Positions 44,344-53,998 of a stretch of DNA of 64,000 nt are shown here, piece by piece. Below the pieces are notes generated by a model that had not been told where the DNA came from, made no database searches, and saw nothing but the letters and a program-made list of their open reading frames with translations. How positions within the stretch are numbered: position 1 is the first letter of the stretch; each line of letters starts with the position of its first letter. The DNA is from Endozoicomonas sp965261315 (GTDB lineage Bacteria; Pseudomonadota; Gammaproteobacteria; Pseudomonadales; Endozoicomonadaceae): contig CBDHDM010000031.1 in the NCBI GenBank assembly GCA_965261315.1, forward strand, positions 124,001 through 188,000. Direction: 5' to 3'. Position numbers and translations under genes: made by a program.

Positions 44344-44662
44344 CACAAGCGTTCAAAACAAGTTTTTATCTGTGGAAGTGCAGGAATGTCATTTTATCTG
44401 GCAGGCATTATAGCTGTCGGGTGAACATCATTTATATTGTGGATTGCTGTAACTCGATATAAGTGCTCTTGCCAGGAAACCGTATAACCCACAAGCATAG
44501 CCAGCAATAATCGCTGTAGATGCCGTAGCTAACACACAACGAAACATCAACAGCCCCTGATTCGAAGCATAACTTTTTGTATATCGTAGGACTCAAGTGT
44601 CATTATAATACCCGTCTTTATTCTCGGCTTTCTCATTAAAACGATATTTACGGCCTAACTTC

Positions 44663-46921
44663 ATGCAAAATCCAATACTCAAACTCTGGTTAGCATTCTG
44701 CGCACTGCTACCATTCGGGATTTTTCTGCTGATAGGTGCCAGCTATAAACCACCAGAGTCCCTACTGTCCTGGCCCTGGATCCCATCCCTGGATATCCAG
44801 TTTTCGCTCCGCCTTGATGGCCTCAGCGTCTTATTTGCCAGTTTAATCAGCGGCGTTGGGTTTCTAGTCCAGCTCTATGCCATTGCCTACATGAAACCCT
44901 ATAAAGGTCGCGCAGCGTTCCACCTTTATCTGACCCTGTTTATGCTGGCCATGCTGGGATTGGTGCTGGCCGACAACCTGCTGTTGCTGTTCGTGTTTTG
45001 GGAGTTAACCACGTTCACTTCTTATTTGTTGATTGGCTTTAACCACGAGAAAGAAGGATCACGCAAGAACGCCCTGCAAGCCATGCTGGTCACCGGCACT
45101 GGTGGTCTGGCGATGTTGGTCGGCTTGATTATGCTGGGTGAAATGGCGGGCACCTACAGTATCAGCGCCATCATCACCCAAGGTGCTTCTCTGGTTCAGC
45201 ACCCCTGGTTTACGCCATCACTGCTGCTTATTCTGCTTGGTGCATTCACTAAATCGGCACAGTTTCCCTTTCATTTCTGGTTACCGGGCGCCATGGCTGC
45301 ACCCACCCCTGTCAGTGCCTATCTGCACTCTTCCACCATGGTGAAAGCCGGCGTTTATCTGCTGGCAAGGCTGCTACCCGTGTATGGAGACAGCACGTTA
45401 TGGTTCTCTCTGTTGTGCAGTGCCGGTGCCTTTACCGCCCTGTGGTGCGCAATTCAGGCTTACCGTCAGACCGACTTGAAGTTGATGCTCGCCTTCAGTA
45501 CCAATGTCATTCTCGGCCAGCTGGTCATGCTGATCGGTATTGGCAGCAGCTATGCCATCACTGCGGCGTTACTCTTGATTGCAGCTCACTCCTTTTATAA
45601 GGCCGGGCTGTTTATGGTGGTCGGCAATATCGATAAAGCCACCGGCACCCGTGAATACCATGAATTAGCGGGCCTTCGTGCGGTGCTGGCGATCAGCTTT
45701 ACCGCCGCTTTGGTGACCGCCGCTTCCAAGGCTGGCCTGCCACCATCGTTTGGTTTCCTTTCCAAAGAGTACCTTTATAAAGCAGGACTGGAATTTGGCT
45801 GGGTGCTTTCCGGCACCATGCTACTGGCCAATGCCATTATGGTGGCGCTGGCCCTGTTGATCGTAATCAAGCCCTTTTTACGGCCTCATCACGCAAAAGC
45901 CGCACCGATGAAAGCCGTTGAGCATAATCAGCTGCTGTGGTTGCCACCCATCGTTCTGGCACTGCTGTCGGTTATTGTGCCAGTGGCACTGCTGAACTGG
46001 TATCAGGGTCTGGTGATTGATCCGGCAGCCGCGGTAATGCTGTCTACCACTTCGGTAAAAACGGTCAAACTCTGGGAGGGAGTAAACCTGCCACTGCTGT
46101 TAAGTGCGCTCACGCTGTTACTTGGTATCTTGCTCTATGTCGTCTATCCACGTTTGAAACCGCGGCTCGATCAACTCATGTCGGGATTACCCTCCGGGCC
46201 AGCGGTTTATCAGCGCCTGCTGGATGCGGTGATTAAATTGGCGAACTGGCAAACCCGCGTGTTGCAGCATGGCCAGCTCACCCAATACAGCCTGCAGTTT
46301 TTTCTGGTTTTACTGGCTTTTCTTGGGACGGTACTCTGGCAAATAAATCCACTGCCGCCTTTTGAATGGGACCTGTATTACTACGACGTTATACTCGCGG
46401 CATTTCTGGTCATTGCCGCTTTTGTAGTGGTCAAGGCTCGCACCCTGCTGTTGGCGGTTGCCGCACTTGGCACGATTGGCTTTCTAACCACCCTGGTCTT
46501 TCTGGTATACAGCGCACCGGATGTTGCCAAAACTCAGCTGCTGGTCGAAACCCTGTTGGTCGTCTTTATTGCCATCGTCTTGCGCCACTTATCCGCTGTC
46601 ACCTCCGTCCCCCGGCATTCAACATCGCGCCGCCTGGTTCACGCCTGCGTTGCTGCGGGTATCGGGATCAGCATCACTCTGGCACTGTGGATTATCACCG
46701 CAGCCCCCATGAATCAGGAAATCTCCGAGTTCTATGCCCAAACCAGCGTCAGCGGTGGCAAAGGACGCAATATTGTCAATGTGATTCTGGTTGACTTCCG
46801 CGCTTTTGACACCCTTGGTGAGGCCGTAGTAGTAGTGATTGCCGGACTGGCAGCCGTTGCCGTATTAGCGGGTAAGCAGATCAACAAGCTGGTCTCTGAA
46901 ACCGACAAGGGGCATCATTAA
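44663..46921 (+). CDS. mrpA: Na+/H+ antiporter Mrp subunit A
   Basis: A 752-residue membrane protein related to complex I NuoL. The proton-antiporter domain carries VFWELTTFTSYLLIGFNHEKEGSRKNALQAML with its key Glu at about 113, KSAQFPFHFWLPGAMAAPTPVSAYLHSSTMVKAGVYLLARL at about 195-235, and AAHSFYKAGLFMVVGNIDKATGTRE. The C-terminal third holds the DUF4040/MrpB-like part (TKTQLLVETLLVVFIAIVL, then GKGRNIVNVILVDFRAFDTLGE). It is at the short end of the MrpA size range. First of seven overlapping genes; the complex exports Na+ in exchange for H+ and supports pH and salt tolerance. Confidence 0.95.
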   Translation: MQNPILKLWLAFCALLPFGIFLLIGASYKPPESLLSWPWIPSLDIQFSLRLDGLSVLFASLISGVGFLVQLYAIAYMKPYKGRAAFHLYLTLFMLAMLGLVLADNLLLLFVFWELTTFTSYLLIGFNHEKEGSRKNALQAMLVTGTGGLAMLVGLIMLGEMAGTYSISAIITQGASLVQHPWFTPSLLLILLGAFTKSAQFPFHFWLPGAMAAPTPVSAYLHSSTMVKAGVYLLARLLPVYGDSTLWFSLLCSAGAFTALWCAIQAYRQTDLKLMLAFSTNVILGQLVMLIGIGSSYAITAALLLIAAHSFYKAGLFMVVGNIDKATGTREYHELAGLRAVLAISFTAALVTAASKAGLPPSFGFLSKEYLYKAGLEFGWVLSGTMLLANAIMVALALLIVIKPFLRPHHAKAAPMKAVEHNQLLWLPPIVLALLSVIVPVALLNWYQGLVIDPAAAVMLSTTSVKTVKLWEGVNLPLLLSALTLLLGILLYVVYPRLKPRLDQLMSGLPSGPAVYQRLLDAVIKLANWQTRVLQHGQLTQYSLQFFLVLLAFLGTVLWQINPLPPFEWDLYYYDVILAAFLVIAAFVVVKARTLLLAVAALGTIGFLTTLVFLVYSAPDVAKTQLLVETLLVVFIAIVLRHLSAVTSVPRHSTSRRLVHACVAAGIGISITLALWIITAAPMNQEISEFYAQTSVSGGKGRNIVNVILVDFRAFDTLGEAVVVVIAGLAAVAVLAGKQINKLVSETDKGHH

Positions 46922-47313
46922 TGTCATCGATTATTTTTCGTACCAGTGCCCATATCGTTACTGTGCTGATGCTGGTGTTTTCCGTCTACCTGCTGTTGCG
47001 TGGCCACAACAATCCGGGCGGTGGGTTTATCGCGGGGCTTATTGCGGTGATCGCCTTTGCCCTGTTAATGCTGGCCGAAAATATTGACTATGTGCGCGAC
47101 CGCCTGGTCTATCCACCGGCTGCCTTTGCTGGCGCCGGTGTGTTAATAGCGCTTCTGGCCGGACTGCTGCCACTGTTTTTTGGGCAGCCTTTTCTCTCCG
47201 GCCTGTGGTGGGGCAAAATCGGCAGCCCACTGTTGTTTGATATCGGCATTTATCTCGCCGTCATCGGCTCCGTACTGATGGTTCTGCTGAATGTGGAAGA
47301 GGAGTTAAGTTAA
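46921..47313 (+). CDS. mrpB: Na+/H+ antiporter Mrp subunit B
   Basis: A 130-residue subunit with four hydrophobic segments, starting SSIIFRTSAHIVTVLMLVFSVYLLLRGHNNPGGGFIAGLIAVIAFAL. The HNNPGGGF motif is typical of MrpB. It overlaps the mrpA stop and the mrpC start by one base each. Intact. Confidence 0.94.
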   Translation: MSSIIFRTSAHIVTVLMLVFSVYLLLRGHNNPGGGFIAGLIAVIAFALLMLAENIDYVRDRLVYPPAAFAGAGVLIALLAGLLPLFFGQPFLSGLWWGKIGSPLLFDIGIYLAVIGSVLMVLLNVEEELS

Positions 47314-47666
47314 TGGAATTTCTCTGGTGTCTGGTCGTCGGCCTGATGACTGCCTGTGGCGTTTTCCTGATGCTGGAGCGCCATATCGTACGCTTTCTGT
47401 TCGGTATGATTCTGGTCAGCAATGCCATCAACCTGGCCATTTTTGTCGCCGGTCGATTAACCCGCGGCAATCCACCGCTGATTGCCAGTGATGCTTTACT
47501 CCCTGCTGCCGGTTACGCTAACCCTCTGCCTCAGGCGCTTATTCTTACCGCCATCGTGATTGGTTTCGGTCTGTTGTTATTCACCTTATTACTGGCCTAT
47601 CGCGCCATCAAAGAGCTTGGCACTGCAGACATGGACAAAATGCAACACGCGGAGGCCGAGCAATGA
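47313..47666 (+). CDS. mrpC: Na+/H+ antiporter Mrp subunit C
   Basis: A 117-residue NuoK homologue with three membrane segments and the marks GVFLMLERHIVRFLFGMILVSNAINLAIFVAGR and DPLPQALILTAIVIGFG-like NPLPQALILTAIVIGFGLLLFTLLLAYR. Overlaps mrpD by four bases. Confidence 0.95.
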   Translation: MEFLWCLVVGLMTACGVFLMLERHIVRFLFGMILVSNAINLAIFVAGRLTRGNPPLIASDALLPAAGYANPLPQALILTAIVIGFGLLLFTLLLAYRAIKELGTADMDKMQHAEAEQ

Positions 47667-49219
47667 CGCATTGGCTGCTGGTTATGCCTATTTTTATTCC
47701 ATTGCTTACCGCAACGGCCTGCGCTTTCAGCTTTCGTGCCCGTTCACTGTCGTCGGTGATCAGCGGGTGCGGCGCTATCGCTACTCTGTGTGTTGCCCTA
47801 TTGCTGATGCAACAGGTTATCTCAGAAGGACTGCAGGTGACCGCCTTTGGAAACTGGAAAGCCCCCTTCGGTATTGTCTTTGTTGCCGACCTGCTGTCCG
47901 CCAGCATGGTGCTGATTACTGCCATTATCGGTATCGCCATTGTGTTCTACAGCACCGCTGATTTACGCAGCAAACCGTTCTATGCCATTTATCACAGCCT
48001 GATTCATGCGCTGCTGGCCGGTGTGATGGGCAGCTTTTTAACCGGCGACATTTTCAACCTCTATGTGTTTTTTGAAGTAATGCTGATTACTTCATTCGGT
48101 TTGATGGTGCTGGGGGCGAATAAACAGCAAATTGATGCGGCGGTGAAATACGTCGTGCTCAACCTGATATCCACCATGGTTTTCCTGTTGGCCATCGGGC
48201 TGCTTTATGGTGCTACCGGCACATTGAATATGGCCGACCTGCACGCCAAGGTTACACTGCTACCCGACACGACCATGATGCTCATTTCCGGGCTGTTTCT
48301 CTTTGGTTTTGCCATCAAGGCATCGGCGTTCCCGGTCTTCTCCTGGCTGCCAGCATCCTACCATCATCTGCCCAGCGCCATCGTTGCCTTGTACGCTGCG
48401 CTGCTGACCAAAGTTGGTGTTTATGCATTAATGCGCGTTTTCACCATTGTGTTTGACCTGATCGACAGTGGTTACCAGCCATTACTGATTGTGATTGCCG
48501 GCCTGACCATGCTCACCGGTGTTCTCGGTGCTGCCAGTCAGTTCAATATTAAACGAATATTGTCGTTTCATATTATCAGTCAGATTGGGTATATGCTGAT
48601 GGGCCTGGCCATCTATACACCGCTGGCCATCACAGGGGCTATTTTCTACATCATCCATCACATTATTGTTAAGGCTAACCTGTTCCTGATTGGCGGTTTT
48701 CTGAAACGCAAACAGGGCAGCGATAACCTGCGTGAGCTGGGTGGTGCCTATAGTGCCATGCCCTGGCTGGCGCTGCTGTTTTTGATACCAGCGTTCTCTC
48801 TGGCCGGCTTTCCACCACTGTCCGGTTTCTGGGGTAAGTTTCTGGTGATTAAAGCAAGCCTGCAAACTGAATATTATCTGCTGGCAGCAACGGCGTTATT
48901 TGTTGGCCTGATGACCATTTACTCAATGACCAAAATCTGGACCGAAGCGTTCTGGAAACCGCTCCCGGAGAATGCCGCCGCACCGATTACTCTGACGTGG
49001 AAGGAAAACTGCCTTTACATCACACCTATTGCAGTACTGGCAGTGATTACCATTCTGATTGGTTTGATGGTCGAACCCATTTATCAACTGGCGGAAGCCT
49101 CCGCAACGAACCTGCTCAATCCACAGCCTTATATTAATGCTGTACTTGGCAGCGACAGCATTCCCTACTCAACGTCACTCTCCATACCTTCCGCAACAGC
49201 AGGAGGATCGCAACAATGA
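47663..49219 (+). CDS. mrpD: Na+/H+ antiporter Mrp subunit D
   Basis: A 518-residue NuoM/N-like antiporter subunit with about 14 membrane segments. FFEVMLITSFGLMVLGANKQQIDAAVKYVVLNLISTMVFLLAIGLLYG at about 135-185 has the key Glu, and IKASAFPVFSWLPASYHHLPSAIVALYAALLTKVGVYALMR at about 215-255 has the key Lys residues. HHIIVKANLFLIGGFLKRKQGSDNLRELGG follows. Overlaps mrpE by four bases. Confidence 0.96.
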   Translation: MTHWLLVMPIFIPLLTATACAFSFRARSLSSVISGCGAIATLCVALLLMQQVISEGLQVTAFGNWKAPFGIVFVADLLSASMVLITAIIGIAIVFYSTADLRSKPFYAIYHSLIHALLAGVMGSFLTGDIFNLYVFFEVMLITSFGLMVLGANKQQIDAAVKYVVLNLISTMVFLLAIGLLYGATGTLNMADLHAKVTLLPDTTMMLISGLFLFGFAIKASAFPVFSWLPASYHHLPSAIVALYAALLTKVGVYALMRVFTIVFDLIDSGYQPLLIVIAGLTMLTGVLGAASQFNIKRILSFHIISQIGYMLMGLAIYTPLAITGAIFYIIHHIIVKANLFLIGGFLKRKQGSDNLRELGGAYSAMPWLALLFLIPAFSLAGFPPLSGFWGKFLVIKASLQTEYYLLAATALFVGLMTIYSMTKIWTEAFWKPLPENAAAPITLTWKENCLYITPIAVLAVITILIGLMVEPIYQLAEASATNLLNPQPYINAVLGSDSIPYSTSLSIPSATAGGSQQ

Positions 49220-49692
49220 ACCTGTTTTTGTTAAACATTCTGTTAGCGTTTGGCTGGATGCTGCTGAACGGCAACTATGGCAGCATCGATTTTACCATTG
49301 GTTTTCTGGTCGGTTTTTTTGCGCTGTTGCTGACGGAACCTTTCCGAAATAAACCCCATTATGGGCGCAAGTTCTGGGCAGCCCTGAAACTGCTGGCCGT
49401 TTTCCTGTACAAACTGCTGACCAGTAGCCTGCAGGTAGTGTGGGATGTCATCACACCAACCCACCTGAGTCATCCGGCCATCATCAAAGTGCCGCTAGAG
49501 GTAGAGTCTGACTTTGAAATCATGTTATTGGCCAATATCGTATCACTAACTCCGGGCTCACTGAGTCTGGACGTCAGTGAAGATCGCAAGTATTTGGTCA
49601 TACATGCCATGTTCAGCCAGGACGAGCAGTCGGTGATCGACGATATCAAAGAGACATTGGAACGCCGTATTCTGGAGGTGACCCGTGACTGA
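49216..49692 (+). CDS. mrpE: Na+/H+ antiporter Mrp subunit E
   Basis: A 158-residue subunit with N-terminal membrane segments and a cytoplasmic domain with the MrpE mark LANIVSLTPGSLSLDVSEDRKYLVIHAMF. It has no complex I counterpart. Overlaps mrpF by eight bases. Confidence 0.94.
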   Translation: MNLFLLNILLAFGWMLLNGNYGSIDFTIGFLVGFFALLLTEPFRNKPHYGRKFWAALKLLAVFLYKLLTSSLQVVWDVITPTHLSHPAIIKVPLEVESDFEIMLLANIVSLTPGSLSLDVSEDRKYLVIHAMFSQDEQSVIDDIKETLERRILEVTRD

Positions 49693-50002
49693 CATTATGG
49701 CTTTTGCGACCAACTTCGCCTTTGCCGGTTTATTGGCCGGCCTCGCTCTGGCATTTATACGACTGTGTAAAGGCCCGTCGCTGGCCGATCGTGTTATCGC
49801 TCTAGACCTGATCGCCTTTATTACGATTGGCTTTATTGGCGTATTTACCATTTACAGCAACGCCACCGCGTTTATGGATATTGCCATCACTCTGGCACTG
49901 GTTGCGTTTCTCAGTACGATTGCCTTTGCCCGCTTTATTATGCGCGTGCCACTGAGTCAGTCGGATGCAGACTCAGGTTCAAAGTCAGGAGAAGAATTAT
50001 GA
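49685..50002 (+). CDS. mrpF: Na+/H+ antiporter Mrp subunit F
   Basis: A 105-residue three-helix subunit with FIRLCKGPSLADRVIALDLIAFITIGFIGVFTIYSNATAFMDIAITLALVAFLSTIAFARFI, the MrpF core with its membrane Asp residues. The GTG at 49685 overlaps mrpE. Overlaps mrpG by four bases. Confidence 0.93.
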   Translation: MTDIMAFATNFAFAGLLAGLALAFIRLCKGPSLADRVIALDLIAFITIGFIGVFTIYSNATAFMDIAITLALVAFLSTIAFARFIMRVPLSQSDADSGSKSGEEL

Positions 50003-50304
50003 TGGATTGGGTGGTCGCCAGCTGTTTAATCGCCGGAGTACTGTTCAGTTTTTTCTCTGCGCTGGGCATTTTACGAATGCCTGATGCCTATATTCGCATG
50101 CATTCATCGACTAAGGCGGGCACCATCGGGGTTGGTTTGATTATGGTGGCTGTCGCGCTGCACTTTCACGATACGTCTGTCATTTCACGGGCAGTCGGTA
50201 TTATCGCATTCATCCTGATGACGGCCCCTGTCGCAGCACAATTGCTGGGTAAGTCTTTGTTGATGAATAATTACAAGATGTGGCGTGGGCACCAGCAGGA
50301 TTAG
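49999..50304 (+). CDS. mrpG: Na+/H+ antiporter Mrp subunit G
   Basis: A 101-residue subunit with three membrane segments and the MrpG marks FFSALGILRMPDAYIRMHSSTKAGTIGVGLIMVAVAL and ILMTAPVAAQLLGKSLLMNN. Last gene of the operon; a large hairpin region follows. Confidence 0.94.
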   Translation: MMDWVVASCLIAGVLFSFFSALGILRMPDAYIRMHSSTKAGTIGVGLIMVAVALHFHDTSVISRAVGIIAFILMTAPVAAQLLGKSLLMNNYKMWRGHQQD

Positions 50305-50322
50305 GAAGCCAGCCAAGACAGA

Positions 50323-50485
50323 ACTCGTTCCCACGATCGCGAAAGTCGCACAGGCGTTTTAACCACAAAGGGCACGAAGAGCACTAAGTCTTTGAAAAAA
50401 ATTACTTTGTGCTCTTCGTGTCCTTTGTGGTTCCAAAAAAGCTTTTGGTTGGTCTTTTGCGACAACCTCTCCCCGAGGGAACGAG
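50323..50485. repeat. Nested palindrome after mrpG
   Basis: Inner arms at 50361-50384 and 50409-50432 (24 bases, one mismatch, built on ACCACAAAGGGCACGAAGAGC) can form a long hairpin. Outer arms CTCGTTCCC (near 50324) and GGGAACGAG (50477-50485) flank it. It may end the mrp transcript and shield malQ1. It is probably a dispersed repeat, since the CTCGTTCCC arm recurs at 61510-61755. Confidence 0.75.
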
Positions 50486-50526
50486 CCTAAAGAGCCCTAA
50501 CAGCTGGCTCTGCACCTGGTAAAAAC

Positions 50527-52764
50527 TTAAAAAACGGCTCGTTCTGCTCCCCGGATAATATTCACGTTCTTAAGAAACTGCTCCATCCCTTCCTGTTGAA
50601 CCAACGCAGACACATCACTGGTCAATCGACGACGCCAGTTGGGGTACTCCTCACAGGTTCCCGGAACATTCACCGGCGTATCCAGCATCATGCAGTCTTC
50701 CAGCTGAATGACTGTGATCAGTGCATTGGAGCGTACCAGGTAATAATGCAGCCGCTCCATCAGCTCACGGGAAAATGCCATGGTCTCTATCTGCTCAGGA
50801 TTCATTCCCGGTGGCAGCTCACCCATATCGGCCAGTGTTTTCAGCAGCGCAACCTTGGCAATATGTCGCTCGTTCTTCCCCTGCTCACAGCGAGCCTCAT
50901 CATAGGTGCCCAGTTCACGCCACAGATCAAGATCAAAGCAGTTCCACCAGGCATTCAGCGTGGGTATGTCATGATTGGACATACAGGCCAGCGTTCTTCC
51001 CGGATAATCAGCTGGAGCTGTAAAACGATCACCTTCCAGCTTTTCAAACAGCCCCACCGTATTAGAGTAGAATTTTGCCGGTGGAAGGCTTTCTGAAATT
51101 TCTTCCGGTACAGTCCCCAGGTCCTCTCCAAATACCAGACTTTGATGACGCTGACTTTCAAGTTTGATGATACCCAACAGGTCCTGCAGCGGATATCGAA
51201 CATAGCAGCCAAAGTCTGCCGTTTTACCATTTGGACACCACCAGAGTCGCAACAACCCCATGACATGATCAATGCGCAAGGCACCACAGTGATCCATATT
51301 GGCGCGAACCATCTCAATAAAAGGCTGGTAAGCTGACGCTTTCAGAGCCTGCGGATTGAAAGGTGGCAAACCCCAGTTCTGTCCCTGAGGGGCCACACCA
51401 TCAGGTGGCGCACCCACACTGGCATCCAGACAATAGAGATTACGGTCAGACCATACATCCGCCCCACCGCTATCAACCCCAACCGCCAGATCGCGGTACA
51501 GACCCACCATCATGCCTGCCTGCTCAGCAGCCCGCTGCGCTTCTTCCAGCTGACAATCCGCTACCCATTGCAGCCAGATGTAAAAACGAACTCGCTCTTT
51601 ATTCGCTTTGGCAAAAGCCCTGGTTTCCTTACTTTGCGGGTTCTGCAGCGGCTCTGGCCAATGACGCCAGCCCCAGGCATGGGCATCCTGCTTGAGGTGA
51701 TACTCAAACAGTGCATCGTACTGAGCCTGCCGTTCCAGCCCTTCTCCTCGAGATTTACAAAAAGCCTTGAACTGCTTGCTGCGCTGGCTTTTACTGCTGA
51801 CTTCCCTGGCGATAAAGGTTTCATAGAGTGGTTCCAGTACCGCCATCTTCAGTCCGGCAACGACTGGATAATCCACATGAGTGGCAGACCTGGCTTCTGA
51901 CAACCTGGCCTGAAACTCAGGATCATCCATCAACCGGCGAGCATCATCACAAAACTCAAACTCAGCAACCGCTTCTACATCGATATAAAGAGGGTTCAGA
52001 AAGCTTCGACTTGAAGGGCTATACGGACTGCAGTGCTGAGGGCCTGCAGGATACAGCGCATGTATCGGATTCAGCCCAACAATATGGGCGCCTTGAGCGG
52101 CCAGGGCCTTCACCGCTTCTTTCAGATCCGTAAAGTCTCCCATCCCCCAGTTTCTTTCAGACCGGAGGGTATAAAGCTGAATAGCCGATCCCCAGATTTT
52201 CTGGCCATCCGCCAGCGCCTGTGGCTCATAGCAAGTTTCAGGTGCAATAATCAGAGAACAGCTGTCGGTACGCTCTACTTTCTTATCACTCTTCTTACTG
52301 CTTTTTCCTCTATGCAGTGCTAACTGGTGGTATCCATCCGGCAGATCATCCGGCAACCTGGCAGAAAGCCTGACGATGGTTGAGCGCCCCAGTGTTTTGC
52401 GTGATAGTTCCTGAAGCTGCCCCTCTTTGCAGGAGAGCTCCAAAAGACACGCCTTTCCACCTTCCAGAGTCAAATCCAACTTAACAGGATCTTTAAGCTT
52501 ATTGGCTGGAAGATGCACTTCCAACGCTAAAGGCTTACCTCTGTGCAATACCGCAACGGTTGGTAAAACAGATTGCCAACGGCACTTTTCCATTTGCTCA
52601 ATCTGTTCATCAATCCGTTTATCGGAATCCAGACTGAGGCCCATTGCCTTCAGCATGGGAATCATTTTTTCAACAGGCACCTTGACCGGATTACCTGCCC
52701 AGTCGTTGTATTCCCCACTCAGGCCATAGCATTCGGCCAGACGTTTTATCCGTTGCATATCCAT
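50527..52764 (-). CDS. malQ: 4-alpha-glucanotransferase (amylomaltase), copy 1
   Basis: A GH77 amylomaltase of about 745 residues that moves glucan chains between maltodextrins and releases glucose. The N-terminal extra domain (to about 150) precedes the barrel with WGMGDFTDL, VDSGGADVWSD, VGAPPDGVAPQGQNWGLPPFNP, the nucleophile Asp in GALRIDHVMGLLRLWW, the acid Glu in LVFGEDLGTVPEEI, and SNHDIPTLNAWW. The ATG at 52764 is chosen; a TTG two codons earlier lies closer to GGAG and is possible. Last gene of the mal operon and clearly paralogous to malQ copy 2. Confidence 0.95.
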   Translation of the reverse strand: MDMQRIKRLAECYGLSGEYNDWAGNPVKVPVEKMIPMLKAMGLSLDSDKRIDEQIEQMEKCRWQSVLPTVAVLHRGKPLALEVHLPANKLKDPVKLDLTLEGGKACLLELSCKEGQLQELSRKTLGRSTIVRLSARLPDDLPDGYHQLALHRGKSSKKSDKKVERTDSCSLIIAPETCYEPQALADGQKIWGSAIQLYTLRSERNWGMGDFTDLKEAVKALAAQGAHIVGLNPIHALYPAGPQHCSPYSPSSRSFLNPLYIDVEAVAEFEFCDDARRLMDDPEFQARLSEARSATHVDYPVVAGLKMAVLEPLYETFIAREVSSKSQRSKQFKAFCKSRGEGLERQAQYDALFEYHLKQDAHAWGWRHWPEPLQNPQSKETRAFAKANKERVRFYIWLQWVADCQLEEAQRAAEQAGMMVGLYRDLAVGVDSGGADVWSDRNLYCLDASVGAPPDGVAPQGQNWGLPPFNPQALKASAYQPFIEMVRANMDHCGALRIDHVMGLLRLWWCPNGKTADFGCYVRYPLQDLLGIIKLESQRHQSLVFGEDLGTVPEEISESLPPAKFYSNTVGLFEKLEGDRFTAPADYPGRTLACMSNHDIPTLNAWWNCFDLDLWRELGTYDEARCEQGKNERHIAKVALLKTLADMGELPPGMNPEQIETMAFSRELMERLHYYLVRSNALITVIQLEDCMMLDTPVNVPGTCEEYPNWRRRLTSDVSALVQQEGMEQFLKNVNIIRGAERAVF

Positions 52765-52819
52765 GCTCAACAGACTCCTTATTGAAAAATTACATTGCTT
52801 TCAGGTAACTTTATCAGAA

Positions 52820-53875
52820 TTAAAAAAGCGCATTGATGTGACCGATCAGCGTACGCGACTGATCAATAACGCCAAGAGCAGATTGAACGTCGTCCTGTTG
52901 CAAATGCGTAACCAGCTGCTTTCGGTAAGCCTGTACAAGCCGCTGATCAATGCTTTCGTTTTCAGAAACCGGTTCATCAGTCATCACTCTGCCTGCCCTA
53001 CTATATTGCGATGAAAACAATCGCTGCAAGCCTGAATACAAGCGATTAGCATTTTCACGCAATATCAACGCTCCCTGTATATCCCCAGCAGTCAACAACT
53101 GTTGAACCGCTTCAAGATACGCTTTACTCAACAGAACGGTATCAGTATGCGTAACCGCTGACATTTTTCCGGTTTGAACAGGGGGAGCATAGGCAGGCTT
53201 TGGAGCAGAGCCCACAGCATATGCCGAAGTCAGCATCATCGCTTCCAGAGTGACAGAACCACTTTCACTGGCTGTTGCGATCACATCTTTCGTGGCCGGC
53301 GGTAAATAGCCCCTGGCCTTTGCATACTCTTTCTCCAGATCAACCACCTGGATTTTATGACGACGACCGTCGTTGGTCATGATCATTACCATATACTCAA
53401 CCAACGGCAGCATTGGGTCTTGATTATCCACCACAAAGCTGTGATAGAAATGTTCCTGTTCAAGCAGTCCCGGCGGCTGGTAGACCAGCTGTTTTGCAGA
53501 AAGGGTTTCCACCACTTGAAAATCCTTATCCAGCAAATGCACCTGTGGCATAAACGCAGACGCAGCAGTACCGAATTTGGCTCTCTGTATCTGGCTGCTT
53601 AATTTGAAACGATAGGCACCATAAGCGGGAATTTTCCAACCAACGACGCTGGATACCGTATCAGACGTCACCAGCTGGCCCGTCTTATCACTGATTCCAA
53701 GGGTATGTTTTACGGCTTCGTCGTAGATGCTTAATGGCGTGTACTCAACAGACGCCAGTGACGTATAAGTAATGGCAGGTTGAGCTTTCTGAGCAGACTC
53801 GCCCTGAGGTAAGGAGCCAGTTGCAGCACAACCAGCCAGTGCGCTTAGCGCCAGACACAAAACAAGTTTCTTCAT
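52820..53875 (-). CDS. malM: MalM-family maltose-operon lipoprotein
   Basis: A 351-residue exported protein with a lipoprotein signal peptide (MKKLVLCLALSALAGC, lipobox LAGC at 13-16). The MalM domain follows: YTSLASVEYTPLSIYDEAVKHTLGISDKTGQLVTSDTVSSVVGWKIPAYGAYRFKLSS and FVVDNQDPMLPLVEYMVMIMTNDGRR. A helical C-terminus closes it. MalM is a maltose-regulon protein of the periplasm or outer membrane whose biochemical role is not well known. Lies between malE and malQ copy 1. Confidence 0.88.
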   Translation of the reverse strand: MKKLVLCLALSALAGCAATGSLPQGESAQKAQPAITYTSLASVEYTPLSIYDEAVKHTLGISDKTGQLVTSDTVSSVVGWKIPAYGAYRFKLSSQIQRAKFGTAASAFMPQVHLLDKDFQVVETLSAKQLVYQPPGLLEQEHFYHSFVVDNQDPMLPLVEYMVMIMTNDGRRHKIQVVDLEKEYAKARGYLPPATKDVIATASESGSVTLEAMMLTSAYAVGSAPKPAYAPPVQTGKMSAVTHTDTVLLSKAYLEAVQQLLTAGDIQGALILRENANRLYSGLQRLFSSQYSRAGRVMTDEPVSENESIDQRLVQAYRKQLVTHLQQDDVQSALGVIDQSRTLIGHINALF

Positions 53876-53998
53876 GGGTAAACCGGATTGAATGGTATCG
53901 ATCGTAAAAGTTTACCGAATTGAACCCATGAATTATGTCTGAAAACGATTACAGCCATTCCTCCCTGAGTGGCTGGCAGGAATACTCCTTGTTAAAAA

